Positions 9,623-18,908 of a stretch of 64,000 bases of DNA are shown here, piece by piece. Every line of letters begins with the position of its first letter. The stretch's first letter is position 1. The notes beneath the pieces were generated by a model. The model had not been told where the DNA came from. It made no database searches and was given only the letters and a program-made list of their open reading frames with translations. Source of the DNA: Parapedobacter indicus (GTDB lineage Bacteria; Bacteroidota; Bacteroidia; Sphingobacteriales; Sphingobacteriaceae); assembly GCF_900113765.1 (NCBI RefSeq), contig NZ_FOQO01000007.1:62001-126000 (forward strand), read 5' to 3'. The translations under genes and the position numbers were made by a program.

Positions 9623-10140
9623 GATTGATTTTTAGGTATCTCGTTTTCAATTTTATCAATAATATGTGCCACCCTGGAAGTTACTTCTAGTTTGCGCGCG
9701 ACATCTACATAGGCGCGTACCCGTTCGTAATCTTTTCGTCGGAGATTAATGTTGGCGAGGTTCACCAAGATGATCGCTTTGTCGTTGGGCCTCCTGAACG
9801 GTAAGCGGGAAGCAATTTGGAAATGCCGCTCCGCCTCTTCATAATCTTCCGCCTTAAGTGCTAGATTTCCCATCATAAACTCATAATAATTACGTCTCCC
9901 CTTCCGCAATGCCTCAGGCTTTTTGATATCAGCTAGCAAATATTTGGCTTTTTCGAAATCCTGCTTTTGGAAAGCCTGGGTGGCAATAAACACAGTGCCT
10001 TCCCGGTAATGGCTCCACGTAAGATACCCCATAAAACCCATCACCATGGCTGCCAGCTGATAGACGCGAGCGTATAGGGTCCATGCCAGGAAAAAGAACG
10101 ATATCACCAACACCAACGCACGCACCCTGGAGGTCATCAT
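9619..10140 (-). CDS. Membrane-anchored TPR protein
   Basis: 173 residues. Two hydrophobic helices occupy roughly residues 7-42, followed by a soluble region with tetratricopeptide-like helices (EDYEEAERHFQIASRLP and NLANINLRRKDYERVRAYV). It is translationally coupled at both ends: its start meets the response-regulator stop and its stop overlaps the hemE start. Function is unknown. The context between a two-component system and hemE suggests a scaffold or envelope-stress role, but this is only inferred from position. Confidence 0.8.
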   Translation of the reverse strand: MMTSRVRALVLVISFFFLAWTLYARVYQLAAMVMGFMGYLTWSHYREGTVFIATQAFQKQDFEKAKYLLADIKKPEALRKGRRNYYEFMMGNLALKAEDYEEAERHFQIASRLPFRRPNDKAIILVNLANINLRRKDYERVRAYVDVARKLEVTSRVAHIIDKIENEIPKNQS

Positions 10141-10853
10141 CAGCTCTGCGGATTGTCGGTAAATTTATAGCCCACGCCGCGAATGGAATGGAAATAGACC
10201 GGATGCTTCTGATCCGGCTCAAAATATTTCCTGAACGTGAGGATAAAATTATCAATGGTGCGGGTAGACGGATATACATCGTAATTCCAGACCGTTTCCA
10301 ATATCTGTTCACGGGAAACCGCCTCGTTGCGCCGCTCAATCAATAACTTCAATAGCATGGTCTCCTTTTTAGTCAGGGAGGTCACCGATCCGTCGACATG
10401 ATGCAGTTCAAACGAATTAAAATAGATAGTTTTGTCACCAATGGTGTACGAATTTAACTCTTTTAGCTCCTCCCCCTTCATCCCTCGGCGCACCAGAATT
10501 CCTACTCGAAGAATCAACTCCTCCAAGTTAAACGGCTTTACCAAGTAATCATCCGCTCCTTTCCGAAGTCCCGTGATGCGATCTTCGCTGCTATTTTTAG
10601 CCGTCAGGAACATGATAGGCACCTCCGTATTTTGCAGGCGTATCGTCTCGGCTACCTGGAACCCATCAATTTCGGGAATCATAACATCCAGAATAATCAG
10701 GTTAAACCGTTCTTCCTTAAATATCTTCAACGCTTTTTTACCGTCTGTGGCGGTGGAGACCCGGTAACCTTCCAACTCCAAATTGAGCTTGATGGCATCC
10801 AACAAATGTTCCTCATCCTCTACTAGTAAAATCCGGTGCTTAGTTTGTTGCAT
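10140..10853 (-). CDS. OmpR-family response regulator (RprY/PhoB-like)
   Basis: 237 residues. The receiver domain has the acidic pair E12-D13, phospho-acceptor Asp56 (LIILDVMIPEIDGF), Thr in FLTAKN and Lys in YLVKPF. The C-terminal winged helix includes LTKKETMLLKLL and the recognition stretch STRTIDNFILTFRKYF. It overlaps the upstream kinase gene by 14 bases, so they are a cognate pair. Bacteroidota call similar regulators RprY; the signal and targets are not shown by this sequence. The operon continues into a TPR gene and hemE. Confidence 0.93.
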   Translation of the reverse strand: MQQTKHRILLVEDEEHLLDAIKLNLELEGYRVSTATDGKKALKIFKEERFNLIILDVMIPEIDGFQVAETIRLQNTEVPIMFLTAKNSSEDRITGLRKGADDYLVKPFNLEELILRVGILVRRGMKGEELKELNSYTIGDKTIYFNSFELHHVDGSVTSLTKKETMLLKLLIERRNEAVSREQILETVWNYDVYPSTRTIDNFILTFRKYFEPDQKHPVYFHSIRGVGYKFTDNPQS

Positions 10854-11721
10854 AATGGCTATTAAATATTACTTCAAAAATGCTTCCAGAGGGAACGTTG
10901 TCCTTGATACTAATCTGCGCACGGTGCCTCTCCAACACAGTTTTTACAATGTATAAACCCAAACCGGTACCTTTGGTTTTACGGGTGTCTTCGTTTCCCA
11001 CTCGATAAAACTTATTAAAGATAAGTTTCTTCTCGTGGTCGGCAATACCGATACCGTGGTCGGCAACGCTGAAAAGCACATTGCCATTTTCGGCCGCAAG
11101 TTTCACCACCACATGCGCACAAGGTGGCGAATATTTCACAGCGTTCTCAATTAAATTGGTTACTACATTGGTGATAGCAAACCGATCACCTTCAATCTGG
11201 ATATCAGATTGAAGCTCGGTTTTGATCACCTGCGAGGTACATGAGTGTATTTGCAACCTGCCTGCCACGTTTTTTACCAGCTCCGTAAGATCGATCTGCT
11301 CTTTGGGAAAATTATAACGTAAATTTTCGAGTTTGGTAGCAATCAGCACATTACCCACCAAATCATCCAGGCGTTCAATATCTTTTAACGAGTTGGACAG
11401 AAACTGATCACGTTGTTCTTTGCTGAGATCCCGTTTCAGGATAGTTTGAATGGCCAATTTAATAGAGGCAAGCGGAGATTTCAGTTCATGCGTAACTGCC
11501 AGCAGGAAGTTTTGCTGCTGTTGCTGGATTTTATGCTCGCGCACAAACGCCCTTTTCAATTTAAGTGCACCCACCATAAATATGAGCATAAAAAAAATTC
11601 CTTCGCCGATAATCATAGCCTTCCGGTCGGGCTGACTTTCAATAAGCAATACCCCCCACCATACTAATTGCGCGGTAGCGTAAAAAACTAAAAAATAAAA
11701 TAGCACCAATGGCTTTCTCAT
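10840..11721 (-). CDS. Sensor histidine kinase (HisKA type)
   Basis: 293 residues from ATG at 11721, chosen because it starts just before the first membrane helix (PLVLFYFLVFYATAQLVWWG); the frame opens 27 bases earlier. Two membrane helices bracket a very short periplasmic loop, so the input is probably membrane-internal or from a partner. The phospho-acceptor is His in THELKSPLAS (about residue 78), followed by N-box NLIENAVKYS, G1 DHGIGI and G2 GTGLGLYIV. The gene leads an operon with its response regulator, a TPR protein and hemE. A minus-strand TACATTTG box at 11775-11782 is a likely promoter. Confidence 0.92.
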   Translation of the reverse strand: MRKPLVLFYFLVFYATAQLVWWGVLLIESQPDRKAMIIGEGIFFMLIFMVGALKLKRAFVREHKIQQQQQNFLLAVTHELKSPLASIKLAIQTILKRDLSKEQRDQFLSNSLKDIERLDDLVGNVLIATKLENLRYNFPKEQIDLTELVKNVAGRLQIHSCTSQVIKTELQSDIQIEGDRFAITNVVTNLIENAVKYSPPCAHVVVKLAAENGNVLFSVADHGIGIADHEKKLIFNKFYRVGNEDTRKTKGTGLGLYIVKTVLERHRAQISIKDNVPSGSIFEVIFNSHYATN

Positions 11722-11774
11722 ACCAAAATACCTGAAACGCAACCACAAAAATATCGATTTACATCCATTAAAAA

Positions 11775-11782
11775 CAAATGTA
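11775..11782 (-). promoter_or_regulatory. TAnnTTTG -7 box for the kinase-regulator-TPR-hemE operon
   Basis: On the minus strand the sequence reads TACATTTG, a perfect Bacteroidota -7 element. It would start transcription near 11768 and leave a leader of about 47 nt before the kinase ATG. No TTG is found 20 nt upstream. Confidence 0.5.
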
Positions 11783-11825
11783 GGGACAGATTATGACGCG
11801 ACCTCAACAAACGTTCTGAAAACCG

Positions 11826-11833
11826 TATCTTTG
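11826..11833 (+). promoter_or_regulatory. TAnnTTTG -7 box, leaderless start of the HAD gene
   Basis: TATCTTTG followed by only four bases (CAGC) and then the ATG at 11838. With the usual 4-8 nt between this box and the transcription start, the mRNA would begin at or next to the start codon. Confidence 0.55.
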
Positions 11834-11837
11834 CAGC

Positions 11838-12539
11838 ATGCAACATGCAACGAAAAAGGATATTTTCTTCGATCTGGATCATACTATCTGGGATTTTGAA
11901 AAAAATGCAGAAGAGGCGCTGATGGAGTTGTTTGACATTCACAATTTCGTTGCGCTGGGTATTGCATCGGCGATTTCATTTATTGAAACCTACAACCGCA
12001 ATAATCACCGGCTATGGGCGCTCTACCATCACGGTAAAATCACCAAAGCCGAACTTCGTCAAGCACGTTTTGCCGATACATTTCGCGAGCTCAATATCGA
12101 TCCGCGTTTATTTCCCCAAACGTTTGAAGAAGACTACCTTAAACTATGCCCCCAAAAAACCTACCTATTTCCCCATGCTCACGAAACCCTCGGTTACCTT
12201 TGTGAAAGATATACCCTTCACCTTATTTCGAATGGCTTTGGAGATGCAGCGGAAATCAAAATTACCAAATGTGATCTTAAAAAATATTTTTCGACGATTG
12301 TGATTTCAGAAACGATCGGCGTTCACAAACCCGACCCCCGAATTTTCCATTATGCAGTAGGAAATGCAAAAACAACAATCCACGATAGCGTAATGGTTGG
12401 CGATAGCGTCGATGCGGACATACGCGGTGCCCAGAATGTAGGCATGGACGCCATTTACTTTAATCCAAAAAAAGAAGCTGTTCCTCAGGATGTCAGGCGT
12501 AGCATTACCGCCCTCAGTGAGCTTACCGGCATCTTTTAA
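11838..12539 (+). CDS. yjjG: HAD-family nucleotidase, YjjG-like
   Basis: 233 residues. Motif I is FFDLDHTIWDF (nucleophile and acid/base Asp), motif II is the Ser of LISNGFGD, motif III the Lys of HKPDPRIF and motif IV GDSVDADIRGA. The cap helices after motif I and the wording TIWDF match YjjG/YfnB pyrimidine 5'-nucleotidases, which clear non-canonical nucleotides such as those with modified pyrimidines. Little room is left for a leader: a TATCTTTG box ends four bases before the start codon. It is a single gene, convergent with the outer-membrane barrel gene downstream. Confidence 0.85.
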   Translation: MQHATKKDIFFDLDHTIWDFEKNAEEALMELFDIHNFVALGIASAISFIETYNRNNHRLWALYHHGKITKAELRQARFADTFRELNIDPRLFPQTFEEDYLKLCPQKTYLFPHAHETLGYLCERYTLHLISNGFGDAAEIKITKCDLKKYFSTIVISETIGVHKPDPRIFHYAVGNAKTTIHDSVMVGDSVDADIRGAQNVGMDAIYFNPKKEAVPQDVRRSITALSELTGIF

Positions 12540-12563
12540 CCGCTATATTAGTACGATCATTGT

Positions 12564-15041
12564 TTAAAACTGCTGTTCACCGCCACCATCAAAATCCTCA
12601 GCACCATTTCGTTTCCGTTCTTCTCGCTTTAGCGTCTGATTACCGAAACGGTAACTAAATGAAAGCATAAATGTCCGGCGCATCCACCGATACTCAAAAT
12701 AGCGGTAAACACCGTTGCTTTGGGTATATCCACCGAAGCGTCGCTGATTCAGCAAGTCCCGAGCGTTGAACATGATACTTCCTTTACGGTTAAGCACGTC
12801 CAGCTTAAGCCCGGCATCGATCACATAGTTATCAATGCCTTTTCCTTGTGCCATAATCCGGGGTGCCTCGTATTCAAAACGAGCCTGAAGGGAAAACAAC
12901 GGGGTAAAACGATAATTCGTGGTTGCATTGGCGTTCCAACTGAATCCTTTGGAAGGTTCCACATTAAACTCCTCGCTGCCCTTGAATCGCGTATGGAACG
13001 CATTGACATTGGCCATGACATCCCATTTCTTAGAAATATCCAATCGAGATATCAATTCGAGTCCGGTCGATTCATTGCGGCTTATATTCTGCCACTGCAT
13101 CAATGTGACACCCGTATTTTCATCCACTTCCTGAATAATCGGCTGGGTTACGTCATTGACAATGCGATGGTATACAGAAGAGGTTACCAACAGTGATTCC
13201 CAAGTTTTCGTATATCCCAATTCAAATGAGTGGATATCTTCAGGTAGTAAATTGGGATTGCCTTGACGATGATTCAAATTATCGGATACATCTACAAACG
13301 GATTCACTTGCCAACCCCTCGGCCGACTTACCCGCCGTGTATAACTTAACTGAAGTTGGTTTTTGTCGCCAAATTCCTGGGTAAGAAACAAACTGGGATA
13401 CACACGGAAATAATCCAGTTGTCCGGTAATTGTCCGTTCATCCGTCGGTAAACCGGGTGTAAGCAGACCCAGTTCAGTATCAAGATAAGCTTGCTCGGCG
13501 CGGAGACCTACTTGATAGCCTAATTTATCTGTCAATTTATTTTGATAATTGGCATACAATGCGTGCACACTGCTTGTCATATCAAAATCGTTACTAACTC
13601 GATAATCGGGCAATAATCCCTGAGTCGAGTCAACCTGAGAGTATTGGTAATCCATGCTTCGGCGGATCATGGTGCGATATCCGGCTTCCAGTTTATGGTT
13701 TTCACCAAATGGCCTTACGTAATCCAGTTGAACGTTAACATTGCGTCCATCTTCCTTCGTATCGTTGATCCTTGCCAGCTCATACATTCCCGACGGGGGA
13801 GCCGAATAATCCTGATTAAACGCATTTACGCCTTCCTCTCCATCATATCCAAACGTAAAATTGGCCAATAGCTCCTCGCCTTCATGCGCGAAATCCCGTC
13901 TTACGTCCAGTGCGATCTCATATCCGAAGTCATCTTCATCCTGACGGGAGAAACGACTGCTGCTACCCGATAGTTGCGGATGATTCAAATAGTTGTAAAA
14001 TAGGTCCTCATTACGGTCATTGCCCCGGATACTCAGGTTGCCGGCCACCCCGATGAACGTTTTTTCTCCAAGGTAATAATCTAAACCGAGTTGTACATTG
14101 TGATTAAGACCCAAACGCGAATTTTCACTAACGTTATTGGTTAAGCTATTGTTAGCCAGCAGTTCGGTGTTATTCACTCCACCACCAACCATGTTGCGTC
14201 GGTTGAACGTATAGCCACCATAATAGTTGAAGTTCTTATTCCGGAAATTTAAGTTGGCACCAGCCAGGTAATTGTTATAAGACCCTCCAGAAAAATTAGC
14301 GGATCCATTGAATCCGAGGTACGTATTTTTCTTCAAGATAATATTAATGATACCCGATTGCCCTTCAGCATCATATTTAGAGGAGGGGTTGGTGACTACC
14401 TCAATCCGCTCTACGGAATTGGCCGGTAAGGATTGAAGAAACTGAGCGACATCACTTCCGGCCAACGCTGATTCACGTCCGTTGATCAAAATGCGAACAC
14501 TACTCGATCCCCGTAAACTCACTGTGCCATCCATATCCACCTGCAACGAAGGGACATTCGCCAATAAATCGGTAGCAGTTCCGCCCACACTGAGCGTACT
14601 TTCTGCCACATTGAATATCTTTCGGTCTATTCCCAATTCCATCGCCGGAGGAGTTCCCTGTACCACAACCTCTTCCAACAGCTCCCCCACCGGCCTTAGC
14701 AAAATTTTACCCAAATTAACACTCTTCCCTGCCTCCACCACCACATTTTCGGTTACATGATCCTTATATCCTACATAGGTAATCCGTACCGCATAGCTAC
14801 CGGGTGCAATATCCGTAAATACGACCTTACCATCATCGATCGTTTGCATACCCTTTATATACACATTAGACCCCTGCACCAACAACGCTGCGCTGGCAAA
14901 CCCAACCGGATCACCAGATGTTTCATCGACAACCACGGCCGATATAGAAGCCTTTCCTGCTTGCGCGCTGACATCCAGCGATAACACAAAAATGCTGAGT
15001 AAAATTAGGTAACCGATCCTTATCCCGCTTGCAAAACGCAT
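12564..15041 (-). CDS. TonB-dependent-receptor-like outer-membrane barrel with CarboxypepD_reg-like N-terminus
   Basis: 825 residues from ATG at 15041, which begins a signal peptide (ILLSIFVLSLDVSAQ). A frame extension to 15107 adds 22 residues that do not look like a leader. After the signal come a beta-sandwich carboxypeptidase regulatory-like domain (about residues 28-110), a plug domain (LRGSSSVRILINGRES; VERIEVVTNPSSKYDAEG) and a long barrel ending in FMLSFSYRFGN. The plug wording NPSSKYDAEGQSGIINI is typical of the Bacteroidota outer-membrane beta-barrel family related to SusC/TonB receptors. No SusD partner is adjacent, so substrate is unknown; a peptide or siderophore role is possible. 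Confidence 0.9.
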   Translation of the reverse strand: MRFASGIRIGYLILLSIFVLSLDVSAQAGKASISAVVVDETSGDPVGFASAALLVQGSNVYIKGMQTIDDGKVVFTDIAPGSYAVRITYVGYKDHVTENVVVEAGKSVNLGKILLRPVGELLEEVVVQGTPPAMELGIDRKIFNVAESTLSVGGTATDLLANVPSLQVDMDGTVSLRGSSSVRILINGRESALAGSDVAQFLQSLPANSVERIEVVTNPSSKYDAEGQSGIINIILKKNTYLGFNGSANFSGGSYNNYLAGANLNFRNKNFNYYGGYTFNRRNMVGGGVNNTELLANNSLTNNVSENSRLGLNHNVQLGLDYYLGEKTFIGVAGNLSIRGNDRNEDLFYNYLNHPQLSGSSSRFSRQDEDDFGYEIALDVRRDFAHEGEELLANFTFGYDGEEGVNAFNQDYSAPPSGMYELARINDTKEDGRNVNVQLDYVRPFGENHKLEAGYRTMIRRSMDYQYSQVDSTQGLLPDYRVSNDFDMTSSVHALYANYQNKLTDKLGYQVGLRAEQAYLDTELGLLTPGLPTDERTITGQLDYFRVYPSLFLTQEFGDKNQLQLSYTRRVSRPRGWQVNPFVDVSDNLNHRQGNPNLLPEDIHSFELGYTKTWESLLVTSSVYHRIVNDVTQPIIQEVDENTGVTLMQWQNISRNESTGLELISRLDISKKWDVMANVNAFHTRFKGSEEFNVEPSKGFSWNANATTNYRFTPLFSLQARFEYEAPRIMAQGKGIDNYVIDAGLKLDVLNRKGSIMFNARDLLNQRRFGGYTQSNGVYRYFEYRWMRRTFMLSFSYRFGNQTLKREERKRNGAEDFDGGGEQQF

Positions 15042-15179
15042 GTGTTTGTATTGAAAAATTAGCATCTGAATTATCTGCCGCAAAGATTGTGCTTTTATTG
15101 CAATCAAGTATGGATGGTAACCGCAATATTACAGCCTTGACCGACGTTCGCTTAGATTGTTACTTTTTATCTTCCCTAC

Positions 15180-15461
15180 CTATTCCACGCTCACCGTCAA
15201 CCCTTCAGATTTAAGAATTTTACGGTAAATTTCCACTTCCGTATAGCTTCCTTCCAATACAGCACATTTTCCTTCGGTGTGTACTTTCCATGCGATATCC
15301 TCGGCCTGTGCCGCGGTGTATTGCAGGTGTTTAACAAGGCAACTAATCACATGTTCGAAGGTATTGGTCTCGTCGTTCCATAGTATTAGCCGGTGGTTAG
15401 GCGTCACTGCAGCCAATACTTCCTCAAGTGTAAAGGTCTCTTCCTGTGTTTCGACAGTCAT
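15180..15461 (-). CDS. clpS: ATP-dependent Clp protease adaptor ClpS
   Basis: 93 residues. HRLILWNDETNTFEHVISCLV is the ClpS core that binds N-degron side chains, and AEDIAWKVHTEGKCAVLEG is the conserved second half with the ClpA-contacting surface. It delivers proteins with destabilising N-termini to ClpA or ClpC with ClpP. It is a single gene divergent from fabH. A TAACTTTG box on the minus strand ends four bases before the ATG, suggesting a leaderless or very short-leader transcript. Confidence 0.95.
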   Translation of the reverse strand: MTVETQEETFTLEEVLAAVTPNHRLILWNDETNTFEHVISCLVKHLQYTAAQAEDIAWKVHTEGKCAVLEGSYTEVEIYRKILKSEGLTVSVE

Positions 15462-15465
15462 TTCA

Positions 15466-15473
15466 CAAAGTTA
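15466..15473 (-). promoter_or_regulatory. TAnnTTTG -7 box, leaderless start of clpS
   Basis: Minus-strand TAACTTTG, then TGAA, then the clpS ATG at 15461. The spacing is identical to the HAD gene at 11838. Confidence 0.5.
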
Positions 15474-15533
15474 CGCCTTTTTAAAAAATTTCCGTAACAT
15501 TGTGGTAATAATCCTTTTTTAATCGCACAGGGC

Positions 15534-16580
15534 ATGTATCAATCAAAAATAGCTGGAATGGGCTACTATGTACCCAAAAATATATATTCGAACGACGATT
15601 TAACCCGTTTTATGGATACGAGCGACGAATGGATACAGGAGCGTACAGGAATAAAGGAACGCCGTTTTGCGGACCGCACGGAGGAAACCACAACGACAAT
15701 GGCCATTGAAGCCGCCGAGATAGCTATAAGCCGTGCGGGTGTTACGGCACAGGATATCGATTTCATAGTGTTCGCCACGTTAAGCCCCGATTACTATTTT
15801 CCCGGCTGCGGTGTGCTGCTTCAACGAGAGATGGGCATGCGCGAAATAGGCGCCTTGGACGTACGAAACCAGTGTTCAGGATTTATATACGCGCTGTCCG
15901 TTGCCGATCAGTTTATAAAAACCGGCACCTATAAAAACATTTTGGTCGTCGGTAGCGAGAAGCATTCCTTTGCTATGGATTTTCAGACACGGAGCCGCAA
16001 TGTATCGGTAATTTTTGGTGATGGTGCGGGAGCCGTTGTACTCCAACCTACCCAAGATAACCATAGCGGCATATTAAGCACCCATCTTCACAGCGACGGA
16101 GCAGATGCTGAAATATTAGCGATGTACTATCCGGGGGCCCATGCCAACAAGTGGTTGAAAAACAAACCTTCGTTTCCCGATCAGGAACTGGGTGGCTTGT
16201 TCCTTACCAGTGAGCAGTTGGAAAGCGGTGCGGCACTCCCTTACATGGACGGCCCTGCTGTATTTAAAAAAGCCATCGTCAAGTTTCCAGAAGTCATCAG
16301 GGAGGCATTGGCTTCCAATAACCTGTCAGAAAAGGATATTGATTTGCTCATCCCCCATCAAGCTAACCTCCGCATCAGTCAATATGTTCAAAAGCTGTTA
16401 GGTCTCCGTGACGATCAGGTTTTCAACAACATACAAAAGTACGGCAATACGACAGCAGCGTCTGTACCTATTGCATTATGTGAAGCCTGGGAGTCGGGAA
16501 AAATTCACACGGGTGATCTTGTCTGCTTAGCAGCTTTTGGTTCTGGATTCACTTGGGCAAGCGCATTGATTAGATGGTAA
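15534..16580 (+). CDS. fabH: 3-oxoacyl-ACP synthase III (FabH-like)
   Basis: 348 residues. The Cys-His-Asn triad is Cys114 (RNQCSGF), His275 (PHQANLR) and Asn305 (KYGNTTAAS); FGDGAGAVVL and the C-terminal FGSGFTWASALI are also typical. KASIII condenses an acyl-CoA starter with malonyl-ACP to begin fatty acid chains. The residues around Cys are NQCSGF instead of the common AACAGF, and an insertion lies near 196-235. It may therefore be a paralogue with another starter specificity rather than the only housekeeping FabH. It stands alone, away from the plsX-fabH-accB cluster arrangement. Confidence 0.85.
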   Translation: MYQSKIAGMGYYVPKNIYSNDDLTRFMDTSDEWIQERTGIKERRFADRTEETTTTMAIEAAEIAISRAGVTAQDIDFIVFATLSPDYYFPGCGVLLQREMGMREIGALDVRNQCSGFIYALSVADQFIKTGTYKNILVVGSEKHSFAMDFQTRSRNVSVIFGDGAGAVVLQPTQDNHSGILSTHLHSDGADAEILAMYYPGAHANKWLKNKPSFPDQELGGLFLTSEQLESGAALPYMDGPAVFKKAIVKFPEVIREALASNNLSEKDIDLLIPHQANLRISQYVQKLLGLRDDQVFNNIQKYGNTTAASVPIALCEAWESGKIHTGDLVCLAAFGSGFTWASALIRW

Positions 16581-16581
16581 T

Positions 16582-16660
16582 TTTGAGAGCTTTCAGCTTT
16601 TGGCCTTCAGCTGTCAGCCGACCTCCGAAAGCCGATAGCTGACTTTTGGATAGCTCATAG
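16582..16660. repeat. Intergenic TCAGCT-type imperfect repeats
   Basis: Between the convergent fabH and dehydratase genes, short copies of TTTCAGCTTTT, TTCAGCTGTCAGC, CGATAGCTGAC and GATAGCTCATAG occur in alternating orientation. They can pair with one another, and the block may act as a transcription end for both genes. No coding potential is seen. Confidence 0.4.
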
Positions 16661-16664
16661 CCGT

Positions 16665-18635
16665 TTACCCTACCGAATCAAGGGCCTCGAAAGGCGAATT
16701 CTTGCTGACAAATTCAGGTACAATTTCTTTCATTTTCCGAACCACTCCGCTGTTGTTCTTGCGTTCATTTACCGCAATCAACTCATAAACAAGGCGCTTG
16801 GCATGTTCATGATCCAATGGATTGACCCGTGCGATATGTATTTTGGCATGATGGGTGGGAAGCACCTTCTCACCGTCACTTAACAGCTCTTCGTATAACT
16901 TTTCCCCACTGCGCAATCCCGTATATACAATCTCGATATCTTTTTCGGGCTTAAGGCCTGCCAACTGTACCATCTTTCTCGCTAGATCGACGATTTTAAC
17001 CGGCTTACCCATATCAAACACATAAATTTCGCCACCATTACCCATTGTGCCCGCTTCCAAAACCAATTGTACAGCTTCCGGTATGGTCATGAAATACCTT
17101 GTGATCTCGGGATGAGTCACCGTCAATGGACCGCCTTTTTCGATCTGTGCGGTAAATCGTGGTATTACAGAACCATTGGAACCCAACACGTTGCCAAATC
17201 GCGTTGTAATAAAACGGGTTCCCTTTACCACTGTGGTGACTCCGGCAGACGTGTTGTCTACCAAGTGAACAGACTGTTGAGCATCAAGGCTTTGTGTATA
17301 AATTTCAGCAATACGCTTAGATGCTCCCATAACATTCGTGGGATTTACAGCCTTGTCTGTTGATATCATCACGAACTTCTTAGCACCAAAAAGCACGGAT
17401 AAGTCGGCAACATTTTTTGTTCCTCCCACATTGGTACTCACCGCCTCTCCGGGGTTCCTTTCCATCATGGGGACATGTTTATAAGCTGCAGCATGATACA
17501 CCAGTTCCGGCCGATAGTCATTGAATATCTGATGCATGCGTTCCAGGTTACGAATATCGGCGATTGCGACAACGACATTACTAGAAGGGAAAGTCTCTTC
17601 AATCTCCAACTGAACTTCGTGCATCGGAGATTCCGCCTGGTCACAGAGAATAAGCATTTGTGGCTCATAACGCAACACTTGGCGAACAATCTCCGAACCG
17701 ATCGATCCGGCAGCACCGGTGATTAATATCCTTTTGCCACAAAGATCATCGCAGATTTTATCATTGTTGATTTTAATCGGTGTACGCTGCAGCAGGTCCT
17801 CAATTCGCAGATTCTTGATCTGCTGCAACCGCAACCTACCCGATATCCATTCCGATGCAGGCGGCACTGTCAGTACTTTAATTCCTAGTCGCAAACAACG
17901 TTCTACGATCACTTTCTTATCTCTCCCGCCCAAATGATCTTTTACAAAAATCATTTGGTCGATGGCATATTTGTCTTTAAGGGCTGCGAGATCTTTCACA
18001 TGGTAAACGCGCTTCCGCTCTATATAACTATTCAGCTTACTTCTATTGGTATCGATAAAACCTACGATGATAAATTTGGATTCCGTGCTATTTTCCAGTG
18101 CCTGTTTGGCCATGATCGCATTCTGATCGGCACCGTAAATCAGTACTCGAACCGTATCCACATCACGCACCCTCCTCATCAGCATAAAATAAATACTCTT
18201 TACCGCAATCCGGAGCATAACGAGAAAAGACGTAGCAATGAAAAAATTAATAAGCATGACCATGCCTAAGTGTCCGTCTCTGATATTTAATAAGGGGGCA
18301 AGAACCAAATACGCCACAGTGATGTAGATCGCAGAATTAATCAGCATTGCAGAAAAAATCTTTAGCATATCCCGTGTATCGGAATACCGGATTAATCCCG
18401 TATGAATGCGCATCAAAAAAAACACCGGCAGCGCTATACTGCTGTAAATAGCGGTGTAGACAAAAAAATGCCCACGGATAATATCGTGAAAATTAAACTG
18501 TTTGGCAATAAAATATGACAGCGTGAAAGACCATGTCAATATCAGCAAATCCAAAAGCAATATTGCCCAACGAGGTACGGTTTTGAAGCGAAGTATACGT
18601 TCTTTCATGTAAGCTTTATCAATGTAGCTGCTCAC
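16665..18635 (-). CDS. Membrane-bound nucleotide-sugar 4,6-dehydratase (FlaA1/CapD/WbpM type)
   Basis: 656 residues. Four membrane helices occupy about 20-150, then a Rossmann-like middle domain, then a short-chain dehydrogenase domain beginning ITGAAGSIGSEIVRQVLRY. The active-site segment is STDKAVNPTNVMGASKR. Met replaces the usual catalytic Tyr, which is characteristic of the long FlaA1/WbpM/PglF UDP-GlcNAc C6-dehydratases. The product would be a UDP-4-keto-6-deoxy-hexose for surface glycans, consistent with the polysaccharide locus at the left edge though 10 kb away. An alternative start is the ATG 27 bases downstream (18608). Confidence 0.92.
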   Translation of the reverse strand: MSSYIDKAYMKERILRFKTVPRWAILLLDLLILTWSFTLSYFIAKQFNFHDIIRGHFFVYTAIYSSIALPVFFLMRIHTGLIRYSDTRDMLKIFSAMLINSAIYITVAYLVLAPLLNIRDGHLGMVMLINFFIATSFLVMLRIAVKSIYFMLMRRVRDVDTVRVLIYGADQNAIMAKQALENSTESKFIIVGFIDTNRSKLNSYIERKRVYHVKDLAALKDKYAIDQMIFVKDHLGGRDKKVIVERCLRLGIKVLTVPPASEWISGRLRLQQIKNLRIEDLLQRTPIKINNDKICDDLCGKRILITGAAGSIGSEIVRQVLRYEPQMLILCDQAESPMHEVQLEIEETFPSSNVVVAIADIRNLERMHQIFNDYRPELVYHAAAYKHVPMMERNPGEAVSTNVGGTKNVADLSVLFGAKKFVMISTDKAVNPTNVMGASKRIAEIYTQSLDAQQSVHLVDNTSAGVTTVVKGTRFITTRFGNVLGSNGSVIPRFTAQIEKGGPLTVTHPEITRYFMTIPEAVQLVLEAGTMGNGGEIYVFDMGKPVKIVDLARKMVQLAGLKPEKDIEIVYTGLRSGEKLYEELLSDGEKVLPTHHAKIHIARVNPLDHEHAKRLVYELIAVNERKNNSGVVRKMKEIVPEFVSKNSPFEALDSVG

Positions 18636-18856
18636 CCCTCACTCGGACCTAACGAGTATAATCTCCTTTTTGCTACAATACTTGTACAAGAATTGACGAT
18701 ATTGAACAATAAATGTCTATTATCTGATCATCTACATTGCTCAATAACCTTGCCAAAAGGGATAGCACCTTATAGCAGAATAACAACGCAAAACTAAGCG
18801 AATTGTTCATGGAAACCTATACCTAACAATGAGTATTTTTTTTAGGCACGATACTA

Positions 18857-18892
18857 ACGTGAAAAAGGGCTCGGATGAGCCCTTTTTCACGT
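18857..18892 (-). terminator. Rho-independent terminator after atpG
   Basis: A perfect 16-bp inverted repeat (ACGTGAAAAAGGGCTC and its complement) with a 4-base loop GGAT. It lies 17 bases beyond the atpG stop. The A/T-rich outer stem provides a T-run inside the arm; it could also act on the other strand. Confidence 0.75.
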
Positions 18893-18908
18893 TTTCCTGG
18901 CATAAAAA

